This document shows, piece after piece, positions 27,576 to 35,405 of a stretch of 45,253 nucleotides of DNA; within the stretch, counting starts at the first letter, position 1; the number at the start of each line of letters is the position of its first letter. This stretch comes from Candidatus Portnoybacteria bacterium RBG_13_40_8. GTDB lineage: Bacteria > Patescibacteriota > Minisyncoccia > RBG-13-40-8-A. The DNA lies in assembly GCA_001819435.1 (NCBI GenBank), contig MHMT01000012.1:1-45253 (forward strand). Direction: 5' to 3'. Both the position numbers and the translations under genes were made by a program. The notes under the pieces were generated by a model. That model did no database searches and was not told where the DNA came from. It saw only the letters and a program-made list of their open reading frames with translations.

Positions 27576-27778
27576 TAAATGATAAAATAACCAAAAATAT
27601 GACCATTGATGAGGTTTTGAAAAAATATCCGCAAACAGCGGAGATTTTTCTAAAATACGGATTTCATTGTTTGGGATGCGCCGCAGCAACCTTTGAGACG
27701 CTTGAACAAGGAGCAACGGCCCATGGGATTACCGCAGAAGAGTTGTTGGAAGATTTGAACAAGACAATAGGGGCTTGA
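27572..27778 (+). CDS. DUF1858 domain / hybrid-cluster-associated redox disulfide protein
   Basis: MTIDEVLKKYPQTAEIFLKYGFHCLGCAAATFETLEQGATAHGI; ATGA overlap with the upstream stop. Confidence 0.85.
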   Translation: MINDKITKNMTIDEVLKKYPQTAEIFLKYGFHCLGCAAATFETLEQGATAHGITAEELLEDLNKTIGA

Positions 27779-27783
27779 TCTTT

Positions 27784-27952
27784 GGCAAACCAACGAATCA
27801 TTTCTCCAGCACGAAGTCGCCGAATATTTGTTATTTAATGTATTTGCACAGGCGTTTCTGTTTCTCGCTAAGTCAATACGATTTAGCGATTTTTATTTTT
27901 ATCTAAGTCGGACTTAGCTGCGAAACGCTTCCGAAATGATTATTGGTTTGCC
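27784..27952. other. Structured element with about 20-bp imperfect terminal inverted repeats; candidate ncRNA or MITE-like element
   Basis: GGCAAACCAAcgAATCATTTC (27784-27804) vs GAAATGATTaTTGGTTTGCC (27933-27952); nested GCGTTTC/GAAACGC. Confidence 0.6.
27865..27900 (+). terminator. Rho-independent terminator-like hairpin
   Basis: TCGCTAAGTC-AATAC-GATTTAGCGA followed by TTTTTATTTTT. Confidence 0.7.
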
Positions 27953-27963
27953 CGAATGATAAA

Positions 27964-27974
27964 TATGGTAAAAT
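27964..27974 (+). promoter_or_regulatory. Extended -10-like TATGGTAAAAT, 8 nt before polX ATG
   Basis: tatggtaaaatagaaatatATG. Confidence 0.5.
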
Positions 27975-27982
27975 AGAAATAT

Positions 27983-29719
27983 ATGGATAATAAAGAGATA
28001 GCGAAAATTTTATATGAAATTTCGGAATATTTGTCTATGGAAGATGTGCCGTTTAAGCCAAGGGCTTATGAAAGAGCAGCCATGGCTATTGAAGAATTGG
28101 AGAATAGAGTAGAAGATATTTATAAAAAAGAAGGACTGGAGGGATTAATAAATATACCGACTGTCGGCAAGGGCATTGCCGAGAGGATTAAAGAACTGAT
28201 AAGGACCGGTAAAATCAGATATTACGAACAATTAAAGAAGAAAACCCCGGTTAAAGTTGATGAACTTACGGCTGTGGAAGGGGTCGGTCCAAAGATAATC
28301 AAGAGATTATACAAAGAAATTGGCGTAAAGAATTTAATCGATTTGGAAAAAGCGGCTATGGCCGGAAAAATCAGAAAACTGGAAGGCTTTGGTCAAAAAA
28401 GCGAGGAGAATATTTTAAGAGGAATAAATTTTCTCAAGAGTAGCGGTGGTCGTTTTGTTTTGGGGTTTATAATGCCGGAAGTAAGAGAGATTGAAAAAAG
28501 AATTGGTGATTTTCCTGGCGTTAAAAAAGCAATTATTGCCGGTTCAATCAGAAGAATGAAAGAAACAATCGGTGATGGCGATTTATTGGTTACCGTTTCT
28601 TCTCCGCGGGCAGGACAAAAGATAATGGAGATTTTCGTGAATATGCCTGAAGTAATGCACGTTTATAGTCAAGGACCGACAAAATCTTCGGTAAGACTGA
28701 AAAATGGTATGGATTTTGACCTTCGGGTTGTGCCGGAAGAAAGTTTTGGCGCAGCTTTGCAGTATTTTACCGGCAGCAAAGACCATAATATTGAATTAAG
28801 AAAAATTGCCATTAAAAAAGGATTAAAACTTAATGAATATGGAGTGTTTCGGGGTAAAAAAATGATTGTCGGCAAAAACGAAGAGGAGGTTTATAAAATT
28901 TTGGGCTTAAAATGGATGGAGCCGGAATTGAGAGAGAATGCAGGAGAAATCGAAGCTGCGCAAAATAATAGATTGCCGAAAATAATCGGCTATAACGACC
29001 TCCAAGGGGACTTGCAAATTCAGACAAATTGGACCGATGGCTCAAATTCCATTGAGGATTATGTTGAAGAAGCAATAAAATTGGGCTTGGAATATATTCT
29101 GATTACCGACCACACCAAAAGCCTGGCAATGACTCATGGATTGGATGAAAGAGGGTTGGCGAGACAGGGAAGGGAAATAGATAAAATAAATTCAAAGCTC
29201 AAAGCTCAAAACTCAAAACTTAGGGTGTTGAAGGGAGCCGAGGTTAATATTTTAAAGGATGGTCGACTGGATATCAAAGACGATACTTTACATAAATTAG
29301 ACGTAGTGGCTATTGCTGTTCATTCGGGATTTAAAATGTCCAAACGCGATATTACCGAAAGAATTATTAAAGCGATGAAAAATCCTCATACTGATATTTT
29401 GTTTCATCCCACGGGCAGGTTAATCAATCAAAGACCACCATATGAAGTGGATGTGGAAAAAATAATCAGAGTAGCCAAAGAAACTAAAACAGTCTTGGAA
29501 GTTAACGCTTATCCGAATAGGTTGGATTTAAAAGACGAATACGCGCGCATGGCTAAGAATATGGGTGTGAAATTATCCATTGACTCGGACGCTCACCACG
29601 TTTCGCATCTTCATTTTTTGGAATTCGGCATTGCTCAGGCTCGTAGAGGATGGGTGGAGAAAAAGGATGTGATAAATGCCTGGCCAGTAGAAAAAATGTT
29701 AAAAATGCTGAAACATTAA
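27983..29719 (+). CDS. polX: DNA polymerase X family with C-terminal PHP domain
   Basis: 578 aa; HhH region, GSIRRMKETIGDGDLLV, DHTKSLAMTHGLDE, SIDSDAHH. Confidence 0.9.
   Translation: MDNKEIAKILYEISEYLSMEDVPFKPRAYERAAMAIEELENRVEDIYKKEGLEGLINIPTVGKGIAERIKELIRTGKIRYYEQLKKKTPVKVDELTAVEGVGPKIIKRLYKEIGVKNLIDLEKAAMAGKIRKLEGFGQKSEENILRGINFLKSSGGRFVLGFIMPEVREIEKRIGDFPGVKKAIIAGSIRRMKETIGDGDLLVTVSSPRAGQKIMEIFVNMPEVMHVYSQGPTKSSVRLKNGMDFDLRVVPEESFGAALQYFTGSKDHNIELRKIAIKKGLKLNEYGVFRGKKMIVGKNEEEVYKILGLKWMEPELRENAGEIEAAQNNRLPKIIGYNDLQGDLQIQTNWTDGSNSIEDYVEEAIKLGLEYILITDHTKSLAMTHGLDERGLARQGREIDKINSKLKAQNSKLRVLKGAEVNILKDGRLDIKDDTLHKLDVVAIAVHSGFKMSKRDITERIIKAMKNPHTDILFHPTGRLINQRPPYEVDVEKIIRVAKETKTVLEVNAYPNRLDLKDEYARMAKNMGVKLSIDSDAHHVSHLHFLEFGIAQARRGWVEKKDVINAWPVEKMLKMLKH
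29192..29219 (+). repeat. (TCAAARC)4 tandem heptamer inside polX
   Basis: tcaaagc tcaaagc tcaaaac tcaaaac read directly. Confidence 0.95.
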
Positions 29720-29844
29720 AATCTCTAATCTCGAAATTCCAATCTCTAAACAATCTCAAATACCAAAAAACCAAAACACTTTTGAATTTTGAAATTTGAG
29801 ATTTGAACTTATTTAGAAATTAGAGATTAGGATTTAGAAATTGA
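29719..29844 (+). repeat. Heptamer-register inverted repeat (18 units), related to 26158-26248
   Basis: aaatctc taatctc gaaattc caatctc taaacaa tctcaaa ... aaattag agattag gatttag. Confidence 0.8.
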
Positions 29845-30254
29845 AAAATTTTTTGAATAAAAAATTTTATATATTTTGGCTGCCAGTTATATTATGGGCG
29901 GGAATTATATTCTGGCTTTCTTCAATTCCTGATTTGGAAAGCGGATTAAAGCAGGATTTTATTTTGCGAAAAATTGCCCATATTTTGGAATTTGCCATTC
30001 TGACATTTTTACTAATCCGAGCAATAAATCAAGAAAATTTATCTATCAAGAAAACAATAATTTTCTCTTTGATTATTGCTCTTTTTTATGCTCTGTCTGA
30101 TGAATATCATCAGACTTTTATCGGAGGTCGCCAAGGGGCATTGAGAGACGCCGGGATTGATAGTATCGGTATTTTATTGACTGGTTTAGTGTGGTATATT
30201 AAAAAGAGGAACCCTGTACCGCAAGAGGTGCAGGGCGGGGGTCGACAAAATTAA
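29841..30254 (+). CDS. VanZ family protein (TTG start uncertain)
   Basis: FWLPVILWAGIIFWLSS...SDEYHQTFIGGRQGALRDAGIDSIG. Confidence 0.8.
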   Translation: MKNFLNKKFYIFWLPVILWAGIIFWLSSIPDLESGLKQDFILRKIAHILEFAILTFLLIRAINQENLSIKKTIIFSLIIALFYALSDEYHQTFIGGRQGALRDAGIDSIGILLTGLVWYIKKRNPVPQEVQGGGRQN

Positions 30255-30279
30255 TAACTAAATTTAATTTAATTTGATT

Positions 30280-30633
30280 ATGTTTTATAATTGTTGTCAT
30301 TTTGGTTTTTTGGCAGTTGTTTTGATTGTTTTAGGCGCCTTGGCTCTTTTGACCAACATGGGTTGGATAAATTCGAGTATTTGGCAATGGTGGCCGATTT
30401 TAATTGTTGGCGCGGGAATTTATCTTTTGATTATTCAGAAAAGAAGGAAAAAAATGACCATTCCCCGCGTTTTGGAAAGAATAGCCAGCGACGAAAAAGT
30501 TCAGGAAAAGCTTTCGAAAATCATCAATACCGTTGATGAAGTTGTGGATAAAAAACTGGATGAATGGCATAAGGAGGTAAGCCACAAAAAACCAACGAAA
30601 GATGAAGATATTGGCGGAGAACAAGAGAGCTAA
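30280..30633 (+). CDS. Small membrane protein, LiaF/DUF5668-like TM region
   Basis: FLAVVLIVLGALALLTNMGWINSSIWQWWPILIVGAGIYLLI. Confidence 0.6.
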   Translation: MFYNCCHFGFLAVVLIVLGALALLTNMGWINSSIWQWWPILIVGAGIYLLIIQKRRKKMTIPRVLERIASDEKVQEKLSKIINTVDEVVDKKLDEWHKEVSHKKPTKDEDIGGEQES

Positions 30634-31045
30634 ATTCGATTACGAATTACTGGAAACCTACGAAGCCGGTTTGGTTCTTCGGGGATTTGAGGTGAAAGCA
30701 ATAAAAACCGGCCATGTTAATTTATTGGGCTCTTATGTCGTAGGTAGGGAGAGCGAATTTTATTTAATAAATGCTTTTATTCCGTCTTATCAGCCGTCAA
30801 ATACTCCGGAAGATTACGACCCCTATAGAAGCAGAAAACTGTTATTAAAAAAAAACGAGATTAATTCTTTAATCGGGAAAGGCAAGACAAAAGGATTGAC
30901 ATTAATTCCAATAAAGATATATACTAAAAAATCCAGGATAAAACTGGAATTTGCCGTCGGAAAAGGCAAGAGAAAGATTGATAAGAGGGAGATAATAAAA
31001 AAGCGCGACATGGAACGAGAGGCTGGACGTCGTTTTAAAAATTAG
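30602..31045 (+). CDS. smpB: SsrA-binding protein SmpB
   Basis: ILAENKRAKFDYELLETYEAGLVLRGFEVKAIKTGHVNLLGSYV... Confidence 0.95.
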   Translation: MKILAENKRAKFDYELLETYEAGLVLRGFEVKAIKTGHVNLLGSYVVGRESEFYLINAFIPSYQPSNTPEDYDPYRSRKLLLKKNEINSLIGKGKTKGLTLIPIKIYTKKSRIKLEFAVGKGKRKIDKREIIKKRDMEREAGRRFKN

Positions 31046-31097
31046 AATTTTGAATTTAGAATTTGTTTAGAAATTAGAAATTAGAAATTAGAAATTT
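31042..31097 (+). repeat. Heptamer-register repeat between smpB and ssrA (8 units)
   Basis: ttagaat tttgaat ttagaat ttgttta gaaatta gaaatta gaaatta gaaattt. Confidence 0.85.
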
Positions 31098-31116
31098 CAT
31101 TGTGAAGCAATGGTAA

Positions 31117-31475
31117 GGGGGTGAAGGGTTTCGACAGAAAGTACTTTTAAAATAAGCAAGTCGAGGATGTCAGTTAGCTCGTAAAAATCTGGCAAAATAT
31201 AAGTGCAGTAAATTTTGCACCCGCTGTAGCTTAATACCTATAGCAATCTTAATCACCAACTCTCAATAGGTGATTAAGGTTTCATAGTTCCTCATTTGAG
31301 GTATTGAGATAAGTGTTTTAGTCTGTCCAAGCTAAAAGACTGATAAAAATTGGACTAGATTATTTGGATTTTTGTCTGTTTTATATTCATATAATCGAAT
31401 TCAATAAACAGAATATGCTTGTAGATTTATTTTAAAAAAACTTTTTGGATAGGAGTTCAACTCTCCTCACCTCCA
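31117..31475 (+). ncRNA. ssrA: tmRNA
   Basis: 5' GGGGGTGAAGGGTTTCGAC; 3' AGGAGTTCAACTCTCCTCACCTCC; 7-bp acceptor pairing; tag ORF GCA GTA AAT TTT GCA CCC GCT GTA GCT TAA. Confidence 0.92.
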
Positions 31476-31477
31476 CA

Positions 31478-31570
31478 TAAATTTTTCGCTTCGCTCAAAA
31501 TTTGAGTATTTAGTATTTTGTAGTTTGTATTTTGGGCGAGTGAACTATTTTTAAAAAAGCGAAAAATTTA
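31478..31570. repeat. 14-bp perfect inverted repeat bounding a 93-bp segment next to ssrA
   Basis: TAAATTTTTCGCTT (31478-31491) / AAGCGAAAAATTTA (31557-31570). Confidence 0.8.
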
Positions 31571-31604
31571 TCCCTAATTACAAATTACACACACTAATTA
31601 CAAA

Positions 31605-31952
31605 ATGTTTGATTTCGAAAATCTTGACGTTTATCAAAAATCAAAAGAACTGAACAAAGAAATTCTTAAATTCCTTAAAGAAAATAAATATATCGATTCC
31701 TATTTGAAAGACCAGCTTCGTCGGGCATCAATAAGTATAGTTATTAATATTGCCGAAGGAAGTGGTAAATATTCTAAAGCGGACAAAAAGAATTTTTATA
31801 CAACTGCGCGAGGGTCAGTATACGAATGTGTTTCATTATTTGAGATAATTTTAGAAGAGAATCAAATTACCAAAGAAAATTTTGATAGTTTTTACCAAAA
31901 ATACGAAATTATTTCCAAAATGTTATTGGGATTGATAAATAGTCAAAGATAG
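31605..31952 (+). CDS. Four helix bundle (S23-type) protein
   Basis: 115 aa; DQLRRASISIVINIAEGSGKYSKADKKNFYTTARGSVYECVSL. Confidence 0.88.
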   Translation: MFDFENLDVYQKSKELNKEILKFLKENKYIDSYLKDQLRRASISIVINIAEGSGKYSKADKKNFYTTARGSVYECVSLFEIILEENQITKENFDSFYQKYEIISKMLLGLINSQR

Positions 31953-31986
31953 TAAACACTTCTTCAAAAAAACGATTTCTAAATCA

Positions 31987-32547
31987 ATGTTTATAAGAAA
32001 ACCATTTTTCTTCAAAAAATTTCATAAAGGACCGAGAATCGTGGCCAATGAACAAATTAGAGCCCTCCAAGTTCAGGTGATTGATGAAACCGGAAAAAAT
32101 TTGGGGATTTTTGATACAAATAAAGCTATCGAGCTTGCCAAAGAAAGAGAGCTGGATTTGGTAGAGATTTCATCAAAGATTCAGCCGCCTATTTGCAAAA
32201 TAATCAATTACGGAAAATATCAATATATCCAAGAGAAAAAAATTAAAAAACAAAAAGCCCAGCAGAAAAAATTCGAAGTAAAGGAAATAAGAATAGGCTT
32301 CACGACCTCTCCACACGATTTAGAAATAAAAGCCAGGAAAGTGGAAGATTTCTTAAAAGATGGTCACAAGGTAAAAGTCGATATGAAGTTAAGAGGCAGA
32401 GAAAAAGCCCACGGAGATCTTGCCAGAGAGAAATTAAATACTTTTTTAACTATGATTACCATCGATTTTAAGATGGAGGAAGAGATAAAAAGAACCCCCA
32501 TGGGATTTACTTTACTAATATGCCCGGGAAAACCAAAAAATCAATAA
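31987..32547 (+). CDS. infC: Translation initiation factor IF-3 (start could be GTG at 32041)
   Basis: NEQIRALQVQVIDETGKNLGIF...KVKVDMKLRGREKAH. Confidence 0.95.
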   Translation: MFIRKPFFFKKFHKGPRIVANEQIRALQVQVIDETGKNLGIFDTNKAIELAKERELDLVEISSKIQPPICKIINYGKYQYIQEKKIKKQKAQQKKFEVKEIRIGFTTSPHDLEIKARKVEDFLKDGHKVKVDMKLRGREKAHGDLAREKLNTFLTMITIDFKMEEEIKRTPMGFTLLICPGKPKNQ

Positions 32548-32708
32548 GTAAAAGGTTTAGAATAACTAAGAACAAAAAACTGATGCGTCGACCGCAGCAC
32601 CAGGATCATTTGAGTGCCGGAGATTCAGGCAAAGAGAGAAGAAGGAAAAAAGGATTTAAAATGGTCAAAGACAACACGGCCAAACAGTTAATAAATACAC
32701 AATGCTAA
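32520..32708 (+). CDS. rpmI: Ribosomal protein bL35
   Basis: KTKKSISKRFRITKNKKLMRRPQHQDHL; position between infC and rplT. Confidence 0.88.
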   Translation: MPGKTKKSISKRFRITKNKKLMRRPQHQDHLSAGDSGKERRRKKGFKMVKDNTAKQLINTQC

Positions 32709-32709
32709 T

Positions 32710-33057
32710 ATGACAAGAGTTAAAAGAGGAGTTCAAAAAAGAAAAAGACGAAAGAAGGTTATAAAACAAGCCAAGGGATTCAAATGGGGGAGAAAAGCTA
32801 AATACAGGTTAGCCAAGGATGCTTTGCGTCACGCTTGGACTTACGCTTATCGTGACAGAAGAGCAAAAAAGCGGGAATTTCGTCAGCTTTGGAATATAAA
32901 AATCAATGCTATCTGCAGGGAAAATGGAATTTCCTATAGTCGATTTATAAATGCCATAAAAAAGGAAGGAATTATTATTGATAGAAAAATTTTGGCAGAA
33001 CTTGCCGAATTCAACCCCGATATATTTAAAAAAATTATTGAGAATGTAAAAAAATAA
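32710..33057 (+). CDS. rplT: Ribosomal protein bL20
   Basis: TRVKRGVQKRKRRKKVIKQAKGFKWGRKAKYRLAKDAL. Confidence 0.95.
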   Translation: MTRVKRGVQKRKRRKKVIKQAKGFKWGRKAKYRLAKDALRHAWTYAYRDRRAKKREFRQLWNIKINAICRENGISYSRFINAIKKEGIIIDRKILAELAEFNPDIFKKIIENVKK

Positions 33058-33075
33058 TAGCGAGACGACAGTGTT

Positions 33076-33098
33076 AAAGGGGCTGAAAAGCCCCTTTT
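33076..33098 (+). terminator. Rho-independent terminator after rplT
   Basis: AAAGGGGCT-GAAA-AGCCCCTTTT. Confidence 0.85.
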
Positions 33099-33117
33099 AA
33101 TAATCTAAAAATTGAGT

Positions 33118-33123
33118 TAAAAT
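33118..33123 (+). promoter_or_regulatory. -10-like TAAAAT, 7 nt before argS ATG
   Basis: gttaaaattaaatcaATG. Confidence 0.4.
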
Positions 33124-33130
33124 TAAATCA

Positions 33131-34837
33131 ATGACAGTTAAAGACGAGATAAAAAGCTTAATCTCTAAAACAACAAGAGAGAAAGTTGAATTTATAGTTG
33201 AGACACCCGAAATTAGAAATTATGGCGATTATGCCACTAATATTGCTTTGGTTTTGGCCAAAAAACTCAAAAAAGACCCGATTCAGATTGCCGAAGAGAT
33301 TAAATTTAAGCTCATTTCGTTTTTGAAAAAGGGAGATATAATCGAAAAAATAGAAATAGTTAAACCTGGATTTATAAACTTATTTTTGAAACCGGATTTT
33401 TTACAGAAAGAGTTGAAAAGTATTTTAAAGCAAGACAATAAATTTGGCAGCCAGGATATCGGGGGAAATAAAAATGTGATAATCGATTATTCTTCGCCTA
33501 ATGTGGCCAAACCGATGCATGTTGGCCATTTACGCTCAACTATTATTGGTCAGGCAATTTATAATTTGTATAAATTTTTAGGTTATAAAACCATTGGCGA
33601 CAATCATCTTGGCGACTGGGGCACTCAGTTCGGAATCATGATTGCCGGATGCAAGAAATATAAACCGAATATTTCGAATCTTGAAAAGATTACCACAGAT
33701 GAGATGTTGAATATTTATGTTAAATTTAATCGAGAGATTGGAGAAAATCCCGATTTACAGGAAGTAGCCAAGCAGGAATTTAAAAAACTGGAAGACGGAG
33801 ACAGGGAGAATCGAGAAATTTGGAGAATTCTAAGAAGAAAGTCGTTGGAAGATTTTAATAAAATCTACGAAATCCTAAAAATTAAATTTGATTTTATTCT
33901 CGGGGAAAGTTTTTATGAGGAACATCTGAAAGAAGAAGTTCAACATGCTCTGAAAAAGAAAGTAGCCGTTACAAATTCCGACGGTTCGATAATCATTCCC
34001 CTGGATGAATTTAACCTGATTCCATTTTTAATTCAGAAATCCGACGGAGCAACGCTTTATGGGACAAGAGACTTAGCCACCATAAGAGAGAGAGTTAAAA
34101 AATTCAAACCAGAAAAAATAGTTTATGTAATCGGCAATGAACAAGCCTTTTATTTGCAGCAGTTTTTTCGCGCAGCTGAACTTTTGGGGTATATTTCTTA
34201 CAATAAATTATTTCATATAAAATTTGGTTTAGTTTTGGACGAAAACCACAAGAAATTAGCCACTCGCGAAGGACGGGTAGTTAGCGCTGAAGAATTGATA
34301 AATAAGGTTATCGAATTGGCAGAAAAAATAATCAAAGAAAAAAACCCCAAATTACCGGACAAAGAAAGAGAGAGAGCAGCCAAAATCATCGGTATTGGCG
34401 CATTAAAATATAATGATTTATCACAAAATCGCCAAACAGATATTGTTTTTGATTGGGCCAAAATGCTGAGTTTTGAAGGTAATTCCGGGCCCTATCTGCA
34501 ATACACCTATGTTCGATTGGCGAGCATTATAAGAAAAACAAAATTAACTGATTTTAATCCCAAATTTCTGAAAGAAGAAAAAGAAATAGGAATTTTAAAA
34601 GAACTGATAAGATTCCCCGAAATTGTCCGAGAGACAGCCGAGAATTTTCAGATAAATAATTTAGCCAATTATTTATTTAAACTTGCAAATTCCATGAACA
34701 GTTTTTATGAGTCATTACCGGTTTTAAAAGCCGAGGAAAATATTAAATCAGCTCGATTAGCCCTAATTAAGGCAGCTTCAATTGTTTTGAGAAACGGCCT
34801 GAATTTATTGGGGATTGAAACATTAGACAAAATGTAA
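33131..34837 (+). CDS. argS: Arginyl-tRNA synthetase
   Basis: SSPNVAKPMHVGHLRSTIIGQ; GDWGTQFG; NSGPYLQYTYVR. Confidence 0.95.
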   Translation: MTVKDEIKSLISKTTREKVEFIVETPEIRNYGDYATNIALVLAKKLKKDPIQIAEEIKFKLISFLKKGDIIEKIEIVKPGFINLFLKPDFLQKELKSILKQDNKFGSQDIGGNKNVIIDYSSPNVAKPMHVGHLRSTIIGQAIYNLYKFLGYKTIGDNHLGDWGTQFGIMIAGCKKYKPNISNLEKITTDEMLNIYVKFNREIGENPDLQEVAKQEFKKLEDGDRENREIWRILRRKSLEDFNKIYEILKIKFDFILGESFYEEHLKEEVQHALKKKVAVTNSDGSIIIPLDEFNLIPFLIQKSDGATLYGTRDLATIRERVKKFKPEKIVYVIGNEQAFYLQQFFRAAELLGYISYNKLFHIKFGLVLDENHKKLATREGRVVSAEELINKVIELAEKIIKEKNPKLPDKERERAAKIIGIGALKYNDLSQNRQTDIVFDWAKMLSFEGNSGPYLQYTYVRLASIIRKTKLTDFNPKFLKEEKEIGILKELIRFPEIVRETAENFQINNLANYLFKLANSMNSFYESLPVLKAEENIKSARLALIKAASIVLRNGLNLLGIETLDKM

Positions 34838-34838
34838 A

Positions 34839-35405
34839 ATGAACTTGAGAAATACTTATTTCATAATGCGTCACGGTGGGTCAAAATGTAATGTAGAAGA
34901 ATTTATGTGTTCTTGGCCGGAAAAGCAGGAGTCACCTCTTACTAAAGATGGTAGGGCGCAAATTAAAATGATAATTCCTAAGGCAAAAAAAGCAAGGATA
35001 GATTTGATATTCTCTTCTGATCTTTTAAGAGCAAGACAGACGGCTCAAATTGTAGCTGAGGCGCTTGGGCTGAAAGTAAAATTTGACAAAAGATTAAGAG
35101 AATATAATTTTGGAATATACAACGGTAGACCGGCAGAAGAATGGGTTAGGTTTTTAAATGGTCAAAGGGATATGTTTAAAAAAAGACCGCCGAAAGGAGA
35201 AACAAGAAGAGAAATAAGAAAAAGAATGCTTGATTTTATAAAAGATATTGATAAAAAATATAAAAATAAAAGAATTCTTATTGTCAGTCATCGCGAACCA
35301 TTATTGGAATTACAAGCGGGCCTGATGGGTTTAAGTGATGAGGAAATATATAATAACAGCGTAAAATTAAGACTTGATACAGGAGAATTTAGAAAATTAT
35401 GCTAA
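34839..35405 (+). CDS. Histidine phosphatase family protein
   Basis: YFIMRHGGSKCN; FSSDLLRARQTAQI; ILIVSHREPLLEL. Confidence 0.85.
   Translation: MNLRNTYFIMRHGGSKCNVEEFMCSWPEKQESPLTKDGRAQIKMIIPKAKKARIDLIFSSDLLRARQTAQIVAEALGLKVKFDKRLREYNFGIYNGRPAEEWVRFLNGQRDMFKKRPPKGETRREIRKRMLDFIKDIDKKYKNKRILIVSHREPLLELQAGLMGLSDEEIYNNSVKLRLDTGEFRKLC

Noticed and set aside
27784-27952. 6S RNA assignment for the structured element
   Set aside because: Length is right, but a single rod-like fold with a central bubble is not evident; an internal terminator argues against it.
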